Part shown: in pieces, positions 1 to 8,020 of the stretch
Position numbering within the stretch: the first letter of the stretch is position 1
Layout of the letters: every line of letters begins with the position of its first letter
Assembly (NCBI GenBank): GCA_934130045.1
Contig: CAKOXI010000012.1
Span: 1-40,079, forward strand
Source of the DNA: an uncultured Bacilli bacterium
Lineage (GTDB): Bacteria; Bacillota_I; Bacilli_A; RF39; UBA660
DNA: 40,079 nucleotides
Reading direction: 5' to 3'
Notes under the pieces: generated by a model
The model's database searches: none
What the model was told of the DNA's origin: nothing
Seen by the model: the letters and a program-made list of their open reading frames with translations, nothing else
Position numbers and translations under genes: made by a program

Positions 1-2
1 AA

Positions 3-950
3 ATAACAGGAGCAAAATCAGAAAATTATGTAACTTTTAAAGACTTATTTAAAGATACATTTAAAAAGCATAGTGAAGAAGACTTAGATAATGTGTTTGT
101 CTGTGGAAGCTCTAGTACGACTCCTGACGTAAAAGATGTTAATCCTAAAAAAGCAAGTGCTTGGGTATATTTTAAAATTTTTATATTTTTTATAATAGCT
201 TACATTCCTACTAGAATTGGCTATATTAATTATGGTAATCTTAACTTTTTACCAGCAATGATTATGTTAGGTGCATTCGCTGTACCAGTTACAATTTTAA
301 TATTTTTCTATGAAATAAATTTATTTAGAAATATTCCATTCTATAAAGTAATAAAGTACTTTATTCTAGGTGGTGCACTTAGTTTAATTTTAGCAATACT
401 ATTTTTTTCATTAGATATTAATACCGATATAAGTACATATTCTGGTGCTTTAATGGTTGGATTAATCGAGGAAGTAGCAAAAGCTGCCATAGTAGCATTT
501 TTTCTATTTAAAAGTAAAAATAGTAATTATATTTTAAATGGTTTATTAATTGGTGCAGCAGTAGGGGCTGGATTTGCTGCATTTGAAACAGCTGGATATA
601 TATTAAGGTATGGTTTGGCTGGTGGCGATGCAGTTATGTTACAAACTATAAAAATTCGTGGTTTCTTAGCTCCAGGTGGACACGTTGCGTGGGCCGCTAT
701 TGAAGGTGCAGCACTTATGTATGTTAAAGGATTTGAAAAATTAGATAAAAAACATCTAAATGATAAAAGATTTTTACTTATTTGTCTTATTTCAGTCGTT
801 GAACACGGTATTTGGGATATGCCAATTGAAGTACCATATTATTTATTACCAATTGGACTTACAATAGCTGCGTGGTTAGTTATAATATATTTTATCAATT
901 TGGGTTTAAAACAAATTGATGATGCGAAAAAATTAAAAAGTAAAAATTAA
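3..950 (+). CDS. PrsW-family intramembrane protease, 5' end outside window
   Basis: The reading frame is open from the first complete codon (position 3), so the gene begins upstream; the GTG at 93 is an internal codon, not a start. The visible part is a polytopic membrane protein with about seven hydrophobic segments. It carries the PrsW family signatures: Glu-Glu in LIEEVAKAA, a His in GGHVAWAAIEGAAL, and a late EHGIWDMP block. In the family these polar residues lie in membrane helices and form the putative glutamic/metallo-type active site. B. subtilis PrsW makes the first cut in the anti-sigma factor RsiW. No sigma/anti-sigma pair is seen nearby, so the substrate is unknown. The hydrophilic stretch before the first visible helix (Asp/Lys/Glu-rich) is the end of an N-terminal cytosolic region that cannot be seen here. 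Three membrane-anchored proteins follow, the first after 31 bp, probably in one operon. Family confidence is high, target unknown. Confidence 0.82.
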   Translation: MTGAKSENYVTFKDLFKDTFKKHSEEDLDNVFVCGSSSTTPDVKDVNPKKASAWVYFKIFIFFIIAYIPTRIGYINYGNLNFLPAMIMLGAFAVPVTILIFFYEINLFRNIPFYKVIKYFILGGALSLILAILFFSLDINTDISTYSGALMVGLIEEVAKAAIVAFFLFKSKNSNYILNGLLIGAAVGAGFAAFETAGYILRYGLAGGDAVMLQTIKIRGFLAPGGHVAWAAIEGAALMYVKGFEKLDKKHLNDKRFLLICLISVVEHGIWDMPIEVPYYLLPIGLTIAAWLVIIYFINLGLKQIDDAKKLKSKN

Positions 951-981
951 TTATATTTGAATAAAGAAGGAGGAATCTATT

Positions 982-2088
982 TTGAAAAATAAAACAAGTA
1001 TGATAATCGTAACTATTTTTTTAGTAGTAGTTATATCCCTAGTTATCTTTAATTTTACTAAGAAAAACAATAATAATAATAATTCTACTGATATCCCTAA
1101 TAAAGGTTCGGATGTTAAAATTGTAAAAAATGAGGTTTCAAATTTAACCCTTGAAGAATATACAAATGATGCGCTTACAATGAAAAAACCTAAGGGTTGG
1201 GTTGTAGAAACAGGTGGAAGTGGTATATATTATGCGATAAGAGTATATGACCCTAGTGATAGTAGAAATCAAGTATTTTTAATGTTAAAAGTTCAACCGC
1301 TTTTAAAAAGTGATGCATCAAAATCATTTTGGCAAAATTATTATAATATGAGTGGATATAATTCCCAATATAAATTATTTGCCGATGCGGTAGTTTTAGA
1401 TAGTCCTAAAGTAGAAACATTTTATCAAAAGTTTAATGAAATTTTCTCATTTGTAAAATCAATTGATCCAAGTTTTTCTACAATAAATTTTCCAACAATT
1501 AATAATTTTAAAACATTAGAAGAATTTGAATCGACAGCTTCTATGAAAAGTGTTGCTTTAGATAGTAAGGTTTTAAGAGCCACTTATAGTGATCAAGATA
1601 ATAAAGAAGCAGAGGGTATGTTTTTAGCTTCTATTGTAAACTTTGGTAATAGTAATATGAATGGAGTAGATACCCTTTATTATATGGTGTATGACATAAT
1701 GGCTATTACATCAGCTAAAGATGAATTTATAGATTATAAAGATATATTATTAGAGTCAATTAATTCAATAGATTTTAATAGTTCTTATGTACAAAAAACT
1801 ATAGATGATGGTAATGCTCAAACAAAACAAGCTCTAGAATTAAGTGCTAGTATGCAAAAAGCTTTTGATTCATATATGAGTGCTTGGGAAAATAGAAGTA
1901 AATCATACGATATAATGAGTCAAAAACAAAGTGATGCAACTTTAGGTTATGAAAGAGTTTATGATACTGAAACAGGAGATATATATAAGGCATATAATGG
2001 ATTCACCGATGACTATGATGGCGAAAGATACAAATCAATAACTGATAATATGTACACTGAAAAAACTAGTGGATATATTGAAAAATAG
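982..2088 (+). CDS. membrane-anchored protein of unknown function
   Basis: The start is a TTG chosen because an AAGGAGGA Shine-Dalgarno lies about 8 bases upstream; no ATG sits at a suitable distance. The 368-residue product has a positively charged N-terminus and one hydrophobic helix (about residues 7-25). A low-complexity Lys/Asn linker follows, then a long soluble extracytoplasmic region. The C-terminus contains a Tyr/Asp/Gly-rich block (YERVYDTETGDIYKAYNG and onward, ending GYIEK) that looks like a conserved module rather than random tail sequence. No cysteine lipobox and no enzyme motif are visible. It is the second gene of the run beginning with the PrsW protease and is followed 7 bp later by another anchored protein. 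Being a substrate or partner of that protease is only a guess from adjacency. Confidence 0.7.
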   Translation: MKNKTSMIIVTIFLVVVISLVIFNFTKKNNNNNNSTDIPNKGSDVKIVKNEVSNLTLEEYTNDALTMKKPKGWVVETGGSGIYYAIRVYDPSDSRNQVFLMLKVQPLLKSDASKSFWQNYYNMSGYNSQYKLFADAVVLDSPKVETFYQKFNEIFSFVKSIDPSFSTINFPTINNFKTLEEFESTASMKSVALDSKVLRATYSDQDNKEAEGMFLASIVNFGNSNMNGVDTLYYMVYDIMAITSAKDEFIDYKDILLESINSIDFNSSYVQKTIDDGNAQTKQALELSASMQKAFDSYMSAWENRSKSYDIMSQKQSDATLGYERVYDTETGDIYKAYNGFTDDYDGERYKSITDNMYTEKTSGYIEK

Positions 2089-2095
2089 GTGAATT

Positions 2096-3064
2096 ATGAA
2101 AAATAAAAAAATTATTTTTATAGGTTCCATTTTATTTATTATTTTATTAGTGTTTGTGTTTTATTTAATAAATAATAAAGAAGGTTCTTCAAAAATACAG
2201 GATGATAATAAATTAGATAGTAAAACAGATACTGAACCGGCTAATTTACTTGAAGCTGTTTTAAAAAAGAATGGAAAGACAAAAACTGAAGCAAATTATT
2301 CTACTTTTGTAGGTGGAGAAGTTTTAACAGAAGGAACATTCTTTATAGATTATGCATTTATTGTTAATAATAAAGCTTATATTTATGATCCTGAAAAATT
2401 AAAAACAGATGAACTTAGTTATAAAAAGGTGTATGATATACCAGATAATATAAATGTAACTAATATAGGAATTCCGTTTGGATCAGACATATATTTTTAT
2501 GATGATACTGGAAATAAATATGTTATAAAAGATACTAATATTGATAATGATATAAAAAGTGGATACTTAAAATATGAAAAAGCTAATTATGAATTAAAAA
2601 ATTATACTACTGAATTATATAAAATAACCGATAATATAAAAGAAAACTATGATATTAGATGTAACTTATTTTACGCAAAAGATAATATTTTGTATAAAAT
2701 AAATTATGGTTATTATAATTTTATAGAAAAAAGAGATGTTCCTGATTCGGTAGAAAAAGTAACAGGTAATTATGAAAATCAAAAGATATTGCACATTTAT
2801 AATGATAGAATAGTTAAAACTGATAAAGGTTTTTACGAATTGATTGAATATTTAGATAATGGAAATGTATATACAACAACTATGAAAATTGACCTGTTAA
2901 CAAAATATTATGATGATGTTTTAACATTTACTTATGACTATGTAATTTTAAAAGATTATACATTAATACCAATAAATGATGTAATGACAAATAGAAGTCA
3001 AAAATATTTAAATGGATTTTATTTAGGTAGATTAGATGAAAAACCAGTAGAATTTGTAGAATAA
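2096..3064 (+). CDS. membrane-anchored protein of unknown function
   Basis: The ATG follows an AGGTGA Shine-Dalgarno just 7 bp after the preceding stop, so translation is probably coupled. The 322-residue product has an N-terminal hydrophobic anchor (about residues 5-24), a short charged linker (NKEGSSKIQDDNKLDSKTD), and a soluble extracytoplasmic domain. That domain is rich in Tyr, Asp and Asn with alternating hydrophobic residues, suggesting mostly beta structure (for example the NNKAYIYDPEKL and DKGFYELIEYL segments). No catalytic motif is recognisable. An intrinsic terminator overlaps its stop codon, so it is the last gene of the PrsW-led transcription unit. Confidence 0.68.
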   Translation: MKNKKIIFIGSILFIILLVFVFYLINNKEGSSKIQDDNKLDSKTDTEPANLLEAVLKKNGKTKTEANYSTFVGGEVLTEGTFFIDYAFIVNNKAYIYDPEKLKTDELSYKKVYDIPDNINVTNIGIPFGSDIYFYDDTGNKYVIKDTNIDNDIKSGYLKYEKANYELKNYTTELYKITDNIKENYDIRCNLFYAKDNILYKINYGYYNFIEKRDVPDSVEKVTGNYENQKILHIYNDRIVKTDKGFYELIEYLDNGNVYTTTMKIDLLTKYYDDVLTFTYDYVILKDYTLIPINDVMTNRSQKYLNGFYLGRLDEKPVEFVE

Positions 3065-3082
3065 ATAAATTCTACTTTTTTT
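3056..3082 (+). terminator. intrinsic terminator overlapping a stop codon
   Basis: GTAGAAT (3056-3062) pairs perfectly with ATTCTAC (3069-3075) across a 6-nt loop and is followed by seven T (3076-3082). The left arm lies in the last codons of the preceding gene, whose TAA stop is inside the hairpin. Confidence 0.75.
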
Positions 3083-3189
3083 ATATTAATAAGCATTTGA
3101 TTTTTAGTAGAAAATAAATAATTTATTGCTTATAATTTTGAATATATAATATCTACTGAATTAAATATTATATTTATTTTATTATATTG

Positions 3190-3198
3190 TGTTATAAT
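3190..3198 (+). promoter_or_regulatory. extended -10 promoter
   Basis: TGTTATAAT is a perfect extended -10 (TGn + TATAAT at 3193-3198). The -35 region is poor, as expected when the TG motif compensates. The predicted start (near 3205) leaves only about 20 nt before the ATG at 3225, just enough for the AAGGAGG ribosome site. Confidence 0.6.
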
Positions 3199-3224
3199 TA
3201 TGTCAAACTGTTAAGGAGGTAAAA

Positions 3225-4001
3225 ATGAAAAAAATTATTTTTGCAGTATGTTGTTTAATTATTTTTATCATTTTAATTTTAAAAAACGTTTCGTTTGGGA
3301 TAACTGAATTTGTTGACGAAAAAAAAGATTTAACTATTAAAATACCAAAAACACTTATAAATAGAGTTGAAAATAAAGACGGTTTAATTATACTTAAAAC
3401 AATTAAAAGTAAATGGATTTTGAAGTACAATATGGATAAAATTATTGAAAATTTAGAAAAAAAGATGTGTAATCAAAAAGATGTATATTATGATACAGCA
3501 AACAATATAAAAATAACTGGTTATGAAATTAGGTCAAAAAATTTAATCAATTATTTGTATATTAATTATTCTAAAGAAGATTATGATGCATATAACTGTC
3601 AGAAAATAACACATCCAGAATTAATAAAGTATGTAGTGTATTCTCAGTCTGATAATAAGTGTATATTACTTAATGATTATAAGTATAAAAATGAAGATGG
3701 GAATTTATATGATGTTTATCTTGATTGTATTGGTGGTATTGCAATACAAAATGGTGCAGGTTATATGACTCATTTACAATCTTTACTTTATTCTAATTTA
3801 ATTGATATGAATGATATTTTAAATTTTTTTGAATATCAGTTTGAGATAAATAATGGTACTAAAGAAACAATAGATAATAATGGTACAGTTTTATATAAAA
3901 CAAATTATTTTTCATTACTTAAATGTAATACACTTGATGGTAATAAGGATATATATATGGGTAATGAAAATTTTGTTTATAAAAGTGATTATTGTAAATA
4001 A
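3225..4001 (+). CDS. exported or membrane-anchored protein of unknown function
   Basis: The ATG sits after a strong AAGGAGG. The 258-residue product begins with a Lys-rich N-terminus and one hydrophobic helix (about residues 4-20, with two Cys but no clean lipobox), so it is anchored or secreted. The remainder is soluble, Asn/Tyr/Asp-rich, and contains several cysteines (for example in KMCNQKD, YNCQKI, NKCILL, LDCIGG, LKCNT, SDYCK). Disulfides are possible if the domain is outside the cell. No known family was recognised. It has its own extended -10 promoter and is separated from the upstream group by a terminator, so it is probably monocistronic. Confidence 0.65.
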   Translation: MKKIIFAVCCLIIFIILILKNVSFGITEFVDEKKDLTIKIPKTLINRVENKDGLIILKTIKSKWILKYNMDKIIENLEKKMCNQKDVYYDTANNIKITGYEIRSKNLINYLYINYSKEDYDAYNCQKITHPELIKYVVYSQSDNKCILLNDYKYKNEDGNLYDVYLDCIGGIAIQNGAGYMTHLQSLLYSNLIDMNDILNFFEYQFEINNGTKETIDNNGTVLYKTNYFSLLKCNTLDGNKDIYMGNENFVYKSDYCK

Positions 4002-4055
4002 CTTTATATTAATTTATCAAATTAAATAAAAAATTCTATAAATTTACAAATATAT

Positions 4056-4083
4056 TCATATATATACAAATTTTTCATAATTT
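4056..4083 (+). promoter_or_regulatory. possible sigma-E-type promoter for the carboxypeptidase gene
   Basis: TCATATA (4056-4062) resembles the sigma-E -35 consensus (kmATATT). CATAATTT (4076-4083) resembles its -10 (CATACAnT), with a 13-bp spacer. No good vegetative TATAAT with a -35 is evident in this 98-bp gap. The match is partial, and in such AT-rich DNA a chance occurrence is possible. Confidence 0.3.
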
Positions 4084-4099
4084 TTAATAGAGGTGGATT

Positions 4100-5254
4100 A
4101 TGAAAAAAATATTATGTATTATATTATGCTTTTGTATGTTTTTACCATTTTCAATAAAAGCTGATGAGGTTGATTTAGCACCTAATGCAGGAAGTGCAGT
4201 TTTAATGGAATTTGAAACAGGTGAAATAATTTTTGAAAAAAATTCTCACGAAAAATTGCACCCAGCATCAATGACAAAAATTATGTCTATGTTAATAATT
4301 ATGGAACATATTGATAAAGGTTTAATTGGTTGGGATGATGTAGTAACGGCAAGTGAGAATGCATCTGGTATGGGAGGTTCACAAATTTTACTTGAAACTG
4401 GCGAAAAAATGAAAGTTAGTGATTTATTTAAGGGAATTGCGGTTGCAAGTGGAAATGACGCTGTTGTAGCAATGGCTGAATATATAGCAGGTACTGAAGA
4501 AGCATTTGTTAAAATGATGAATGAAAAAGTTAAAGAACTAGGTTTAAACGATACAAATTTTAAAAATGTACACGGATTAGATGATGCTAATCACTATTCC
4601 AGTGCTTATGATATGGCTATGATGGCTAGGGAATTAATAAAACATAAAACTGTTTTAAAATATACATCTATTTATGAAGATTATTTAAGAAAAGGAACTG
4701 ATAAAGAATTTTGGCTTGTTAATACAAATAAATTAGTAAGATTTTATGATGGAGCGGATGGACTTAAAACAGGATATACGAAAGAAGCTGGATATTGTCT
4801 TACTGCAACAGCAACAAAAAATAATATGCGACTTATTGCAGTAGCAATGAATGAACCAGATAGTAAAACAAGAAATGCAGAAGTAACATCTATGCTTGAT
4901 TATGGATTTGCTCAATATTCAACAGAAACTTTATTATCTACTGAAAGTGTTTTAGATAAAGCTTTAGTTGATAAAGGAAAAAAGGAATATGTAGAAATAA
5001 TACCAACAGAAAATATTACTTTCTTAAATAAAAAAACAGAAGAAAAAAAGAATGCTTCATACGAAATTAAACTAAATAAATTATCTGCACCATTAAAAAA
5101 AGGTGATGTAGTAGGGACATTAATTGTAAAATTTGATGATAATAATCAAAAACAAGTAGATATAACAATAAAAGAGGATGTAGACAAATGTAATATTTTT
5201 GAGTTATTTATTAGATATTTATGTGATGTATTAAGTGGAAATATAAAATTTTAA
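4100..5254 (+). CDS. dacF: serine-type D-Ala-D-Ala carboxypeptidase (PBP5/DacF family)
   Basis: This is a low-molecular-weight penicillin-binding protein of peptidase family S11 that trims the terminal D-Ala from peptidoglycan stem peptides outside the membrane. A signal peptide is clear (residues 1-21, likely cleavage IKA|DEV). All three active-site motifs are present: SMTK with Ser57 and Lys60, SGN at 117-119, and KTG at 223-225. The C-terminal third (about 285-360) fits the beta-rich PBP5 C-terminal domain, and the protein ends in a hydrophobic segment (IFELFIRYLCDVLSG) suited to membrane attachment. The length of 384 aa is normal. Spore formers use DacF/DacB relatives to set cortex cross-linking; the weak sigma-E-like promoter upstream would fit such a role, but a vegetative DacA function cannot be excluded. 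The start has an AGAGGTGG ribosome site. Confidence 0.88.
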   Translation: MKKILCIILCFCMFLPFSIKADEVDLAPNAGSAVLMEFETGEIIFEKNSHEKLHPASMTKIMSMLIIMEHIDKGLIGWDDVVTASENASGMGGSQILLETGEKMKVSDLFKGIAVASGNDAVVAMAEYIAGTEEAFVKMMNEKVKELGLNDTNFKNVHGLDDANHYSSAYDMAMMARELIKHKTVLKYTSIYEDYLRKGTDKEFWLVNTNKLVRFYDGADGLKTGYTKEAGYCLTATATKNNMRLIAVAMNEPDSKTRNAEVTSMLDYGFAQYSTETLLSTESVLDKALVDKGKKEYVEIIPTENITFLNKKTEEKKNASYEIKLNKLSAPLKKGDVVGTLIVKFDDNNQKQVDITIKEDVDKCNIFELFIRYLCDVLSGNIKF

Positions 5255-5279
5255 AGGTTATCAATTGATAATCTTTTTT
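5255..5279 (+). terminator. intrinsic terminator
   Basis: GGTTATC (5256-5262) pairs with GATAATC (5267-5273), one G-T pair, across an AATT loop. It is followed by six T (5274-5279), immediately after the carboxypeptidase stop codon. Confidence 0.75.
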
Positions 5280-5438
5280 ACTATATATTTTTTTTAATTT
5301 CTATTTTAGTTTTAAGTTATATTATGAAAATTATAGTACTTAAAAAAATTACGTGGTACAATTATATATAGAAGTGATAGTTAAACATTTATTTGTTTAT
5401 TTTTAAACAAAATTACTTCAGTTATAAAAGAGGTTATT

Positions 5439-5852
5439 ATGAAAGTATTAAGTATAAAAGAGCCTTATGCAACATTAATCGCCAGTGGCAATAAGCTAAT
5501 TGAAACAAGAAGTTGGAAAACAAATTATAGGGGTGAATTATTTATTCATGCAAGTGGAACGAAATTAGCAGGGGAATATTTAACTAATCAATATGTTTTA
5601 AATACAATCAAAGATTTGGATATGAATTTTGGGAACATTATATGTAAAGTAAATTTAGTTGATTGTATTTATATGGATCAAAAATTTATTGATTATATTA
5701 AACAAAATCCAAATGAATATTATTTAGGTTTATATGAATTAGGAAGATATGCTTGGATTTTTGAAGATGTTGAACCAATTGTACCTATCAAAGCAAAAGG
5801 AAAACTGAATATTTGGAATTACGATGGTGAATATGAAACTATAAAAAAATAA
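5439..5852 (+). CDS. ASCH-domain protein
   Basis: A 137-residue protein covering essentially one ASCH domain. The ASCH hallmarks are at the N-terminus: SIKEPYATLIASGNKLIETRSW, with the G-x-K-x-x-E core at Gly17, Lys19 and Glu22, followed by the RGELFIHASG strand. ASCH folds resemble PUA domains and are thought to bind RNA or modified nucleosides; some bacterial members are nucleases or amidohydrolases. The substrate here cannot be assigned. It has an AGAGGTT ribosome site. It stands alone between a terminator and the two-component system. Confidence 0.8.
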   Translation: MKVLSIKEPYATLIASGNKLIETRSWKTNYRGELFIHASGTKLAGEYLTNQYVLNTIKDLDMNFGNIICKVNLVDCIYMDQKFIDYIKQNPNEYYLGLYELGRYAWIFEDVEPIVPIKAKGKLNIWNYDGEYETIKK

Positions 5853-5894
5853 AAAAGTAATATAAAAGAAATATTTCTATACTTTATAAATGTT

Positions 5895-5912
5895 ATTTAA
5901 TTTTTATTTAAT
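5895..5912 (+). promoter_or_regulatory. phased direct repeat, candidate response-regulator operator
   Basis: ATTTAAT occurs at 5895-5901 and again at 5906-5912, an 11-bp start-to-start spacing (one helical turn, as OmpR/PhoB-family regulators prefer). The same ATTTAAT-N4-ATTTAAT arrangement with nearly identical flanks recurs at 7860-7877 before the beta-helix protein gene. Here it lies about 33 bp before the response-regulator start, suggesting autoregulation. Confidence 0.5.
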
Positions 5913-5944
5913 AAAATAATTATATGTATATGGTGGTGATTATT

Positions 5945-6628
5945 ATGCGTATTTTAATTATTGAAGATGAGTTTTCTTTAGCTGATGTAATATCAGCTAG
6001 ATTAAAAAAGGAACAATATGTGGTTGATATATGTACAGATGGTGAAGATGGATTTTATAAAGCAGTAACTAATATATATGATTTGATAATATTAGATGTA
6101 ATGTTACCACATATGAGTGGTTTTGATATTTTAAAAAATATTAGAAAAAAAGAAGTGGATAGTAAAGTAATTATGTTAACTGCGAAATCTACTTTAGAGG
6201 ATAAACTTGATGGACTAGAAAATGGTGCCAATGATTATGTTACAAAACCATTTCATATAGATGAATTAGTTGCCCGTATTAATATTCAATTAAAAGGCAG
6301 CAGTGGAATTAAAAGTGATTCTATAAGTTATGTTGATTTAAAACTTAATATTTCAAATTCTAAATTAACATGTATTAGTACTAATGAAACAGTTGAACTT
6401 GTTTGTAAAGAGTTTCAATTATTAGAATACTTTTTTAACAATCCAACACAAATATTATCAAAAGATCAAATATATGATAAAGTATGGGGAATAGATAATG
6501 ATATAGAGTCTAATAATTTGGAAGTATATTTATCGTTTATTAGAAGAAAGTTAAAGGCTTTAGGAACAAAAGTTAATATTAAATCAGTAAGAGGTTTAGG
6601 ATATAAGTTAGAGGTATGTGATGAATAA
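5945..6628 (+). CDS. OmpR/PhoB-family response regulator
   Basis: The start at 5945 is preferred over an in-frame ATG at 5924 because GGTGGTGAT lies directly before it and the family N-terminus (MRILIIEDE) begins there; this gives 227 aa. Receiver domain (about 1-115): acidic pocket Glu7-Asp8, phospho-acceptor Asp51 in IILDVMLP, switch Thr in MLTAKS, and conserved Lys in VTKPF. The winged-helix DNA-binding domain (about 130-225) ends with the typical VRGLGYKLE. The next gene is its histidine kinase, overlapping by 8 bp. The 11-bp direct repeat in its own promoter and again upstream of the beta-helix gene at 8021 is the obvious candidate binding site. Confidence 0.92.
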   Translation: MRILIIEDEFSLADVISARLKKEQYVVDICTDGEDGFYKAVTNIYDLIILDVMLPHMSGFDILKNIRKKEVDSKVIMLTAKSTLEDKLDGLENGANDYVTKPFHIDELVARINIQLKGSSGIKSDSISYVDLKLNISNSKLTCISTNETVELVCKEFQLLEYFFNNPTQILSKDQIYDKVWGIDNDIESNNLEVYLSFIRRKLKALGTKVNIKSVRGLGYKLEVCDE

Positions 6629-7847
6629 GTTAAAGAATAAAGTATTTTTTACAATATTTTCTATTTTAACAATTAGTATTATTAGTTTATTAGTAATTTT
6701 TAATATACAAAATTATATAAGTCAAAAAAATTCTATTATTAATAGTTTAAATGTTGCAACTAATAATGATAAAAATCCTAAGGATATGGAACCAATTAGT
6801 AAACCAGAAGAAGAACCTAAACCACTTGATGAAAATATTAAATTTATGGATTATAATATTTATACAATTCTACTTGATAGTAATGATAATATAAAAGATA
6901 TAATTAATCATTCTAATAATAAGGTAAGTAATAGTGATATAAGTGTGATAGCCAAAGACATTTTAAATAACAAAAATATTAAAAACAAATATATCGGATG
7001 CTTATATTTTGAAGATTATTCTTATGCTTATGTAAGAGGTAATGTTTTAGTTATTTTGGATAATAGCGATATAAAAACTAGTCTTTTAAAATCACTGGAA
7101 AGTACTTTTTTAATTTTTATATTTTCAGAAACTATAATTTTTTTAATTTCAAAATTAATAACTGAATGGATAACAAAGCCAGTTAGAGAAAGTTTTGAAA
7201 AACAAAAACAATTTATTGCTGATGCTTCTCATGAACTTAAAACACCGCTTTCAGTGATATTAGCTAGTAGTGAAGCGTTTGAAGATAACCCCAAAGAGAA
7301 AAAATGGCTGATTAATATTAAAGAAGAATCTAATCGCATGAATTTGTTAATTACTGATTTGCTAGAACTTGCAAAAACTGAACAAAAAAATATTAATTTA
7401 AAAGATGGAGATTTATCTAAAGTGGTAGAATTATCTACTTTAACTTTTGAAGGTAAAGCATTTGAAAACAATATTAAAATTGATTATGATATAGCTCCTA
7501 ATATTAAAATAAAGATGTCAGAAGATAGTATTAAACAATTGGTAGAAATACTTTTAGATAATGCAGTTAAACATTCAATTGAAAAAAGTACAATAAATAT
7601 ATCTTTAAGGGAAGATAGTAATCAAGTAGAACTACTTGTAAAAAATAAAGGTGATAAAATTCCTAAAGGCGAGGAAGAAAAAATATTTGAAAGATTTTAT
7701 CGTGTTGATAAAGCACGTAATAGAGATAGTAATAGGTATGGTTTAGGTTTAGCTATAGCTAAAAATATTGTTTTAAATCATAATGGGAAAATAAGTGCTT
7801 ATTCAAGCGATGATACTACAACATTTAAAGTTTTATTCAAAAAATGA
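6621..7847 (+). CDS. sensor histidine kinase
   Basis: The ATG at 6621 has GAGGT at a workable distance; the overlapping GTG at 6618 would be too close to it. The 408-residue product has TM1 (about 8-27), an extracytoplasmic sensor of about 125 residues starting with an acidic Pro-rich stretch (KPEEEPKPLDEN), then TM2 (about 160-178). The kinase core follows: the H-box SHELKTPLSVI with phospho-acceptor His204, N-box LLDNAVKHS, F-region IFERFYRVDKA, and G-box YGLGLAIAKNIV. No HAMP domain is obvious between TM2 and the H-box. The start overlaps the response-regulator stop, so the two are co-translated. The stop codon is TGA. The ligand is unknown; the neighbouring surface protein gene is the likely regulated target. 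Confidence 0.92.
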   Translation: MNKLKNKVFFTIFSILTISIISLLVIFNIQNYISQKNSIINSLNVATNNDKNPKDMEPISKPEEEPKPLDENIKFMDYNIYTILLDSNDNIKDIINHSNNKVSNSDISVIAKDILNNKNIKNKYIGCLYFEDYSYAYVRGNVLVILDNSDIKTSLLKSLESTFLIFIFSETIIFLISKLITEWITKPVRESFEKQKQFIADASHELKTPLSVILASSEAFEDNPKEKKWLINIKEESNRMNLLITDLLELAKTEQKNINLKDGDLSKVVELSTLTFEGKAFENNIKIDYDIAPNIKIKMSEDSIKQLVEILLDNAVKHSIEKSTINISLREDSNQVELLVKNKGDKIPKGEEEKIFERFYRVDKARNRDSNRYGLGLAIAKNIVLNHNGKISAYSSDDTTTFKVLFKK

Positions 7848-7859
7848 GAAATTTTAAAT

Positions 7860-7888
7860 ATTTAATTTTCATTTAATAAATCTATAAT
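7860..7888 (+). promoter_or_regulatory. promoter with phased direct repeat before the beta-helix protein gene
   Basis: ATTTAAT at 7860-7866 and 7871-7877 (11-bp spacing) is followed by TATAAT at 7883-7888. The second repeat ends 5 bp before the -10, so the pair covers the -35 region, a usual position for activation by OmpR-type regulators. The element matches that at 5895-5912 over about 22 bp with one difference. Confidence 0.5.
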
Positions 7889-8020
7889 ATATTTGAAATG
7901 TAGAAAGGAATATTATGTGAAATAAAAATAATATTAGTAACAATTATATAAGTGTAAATAATAATTATGGTTTTATTATTAACAAAATTGTAAATATATA
8001 TAGAAAGAGTGATAAACAAT

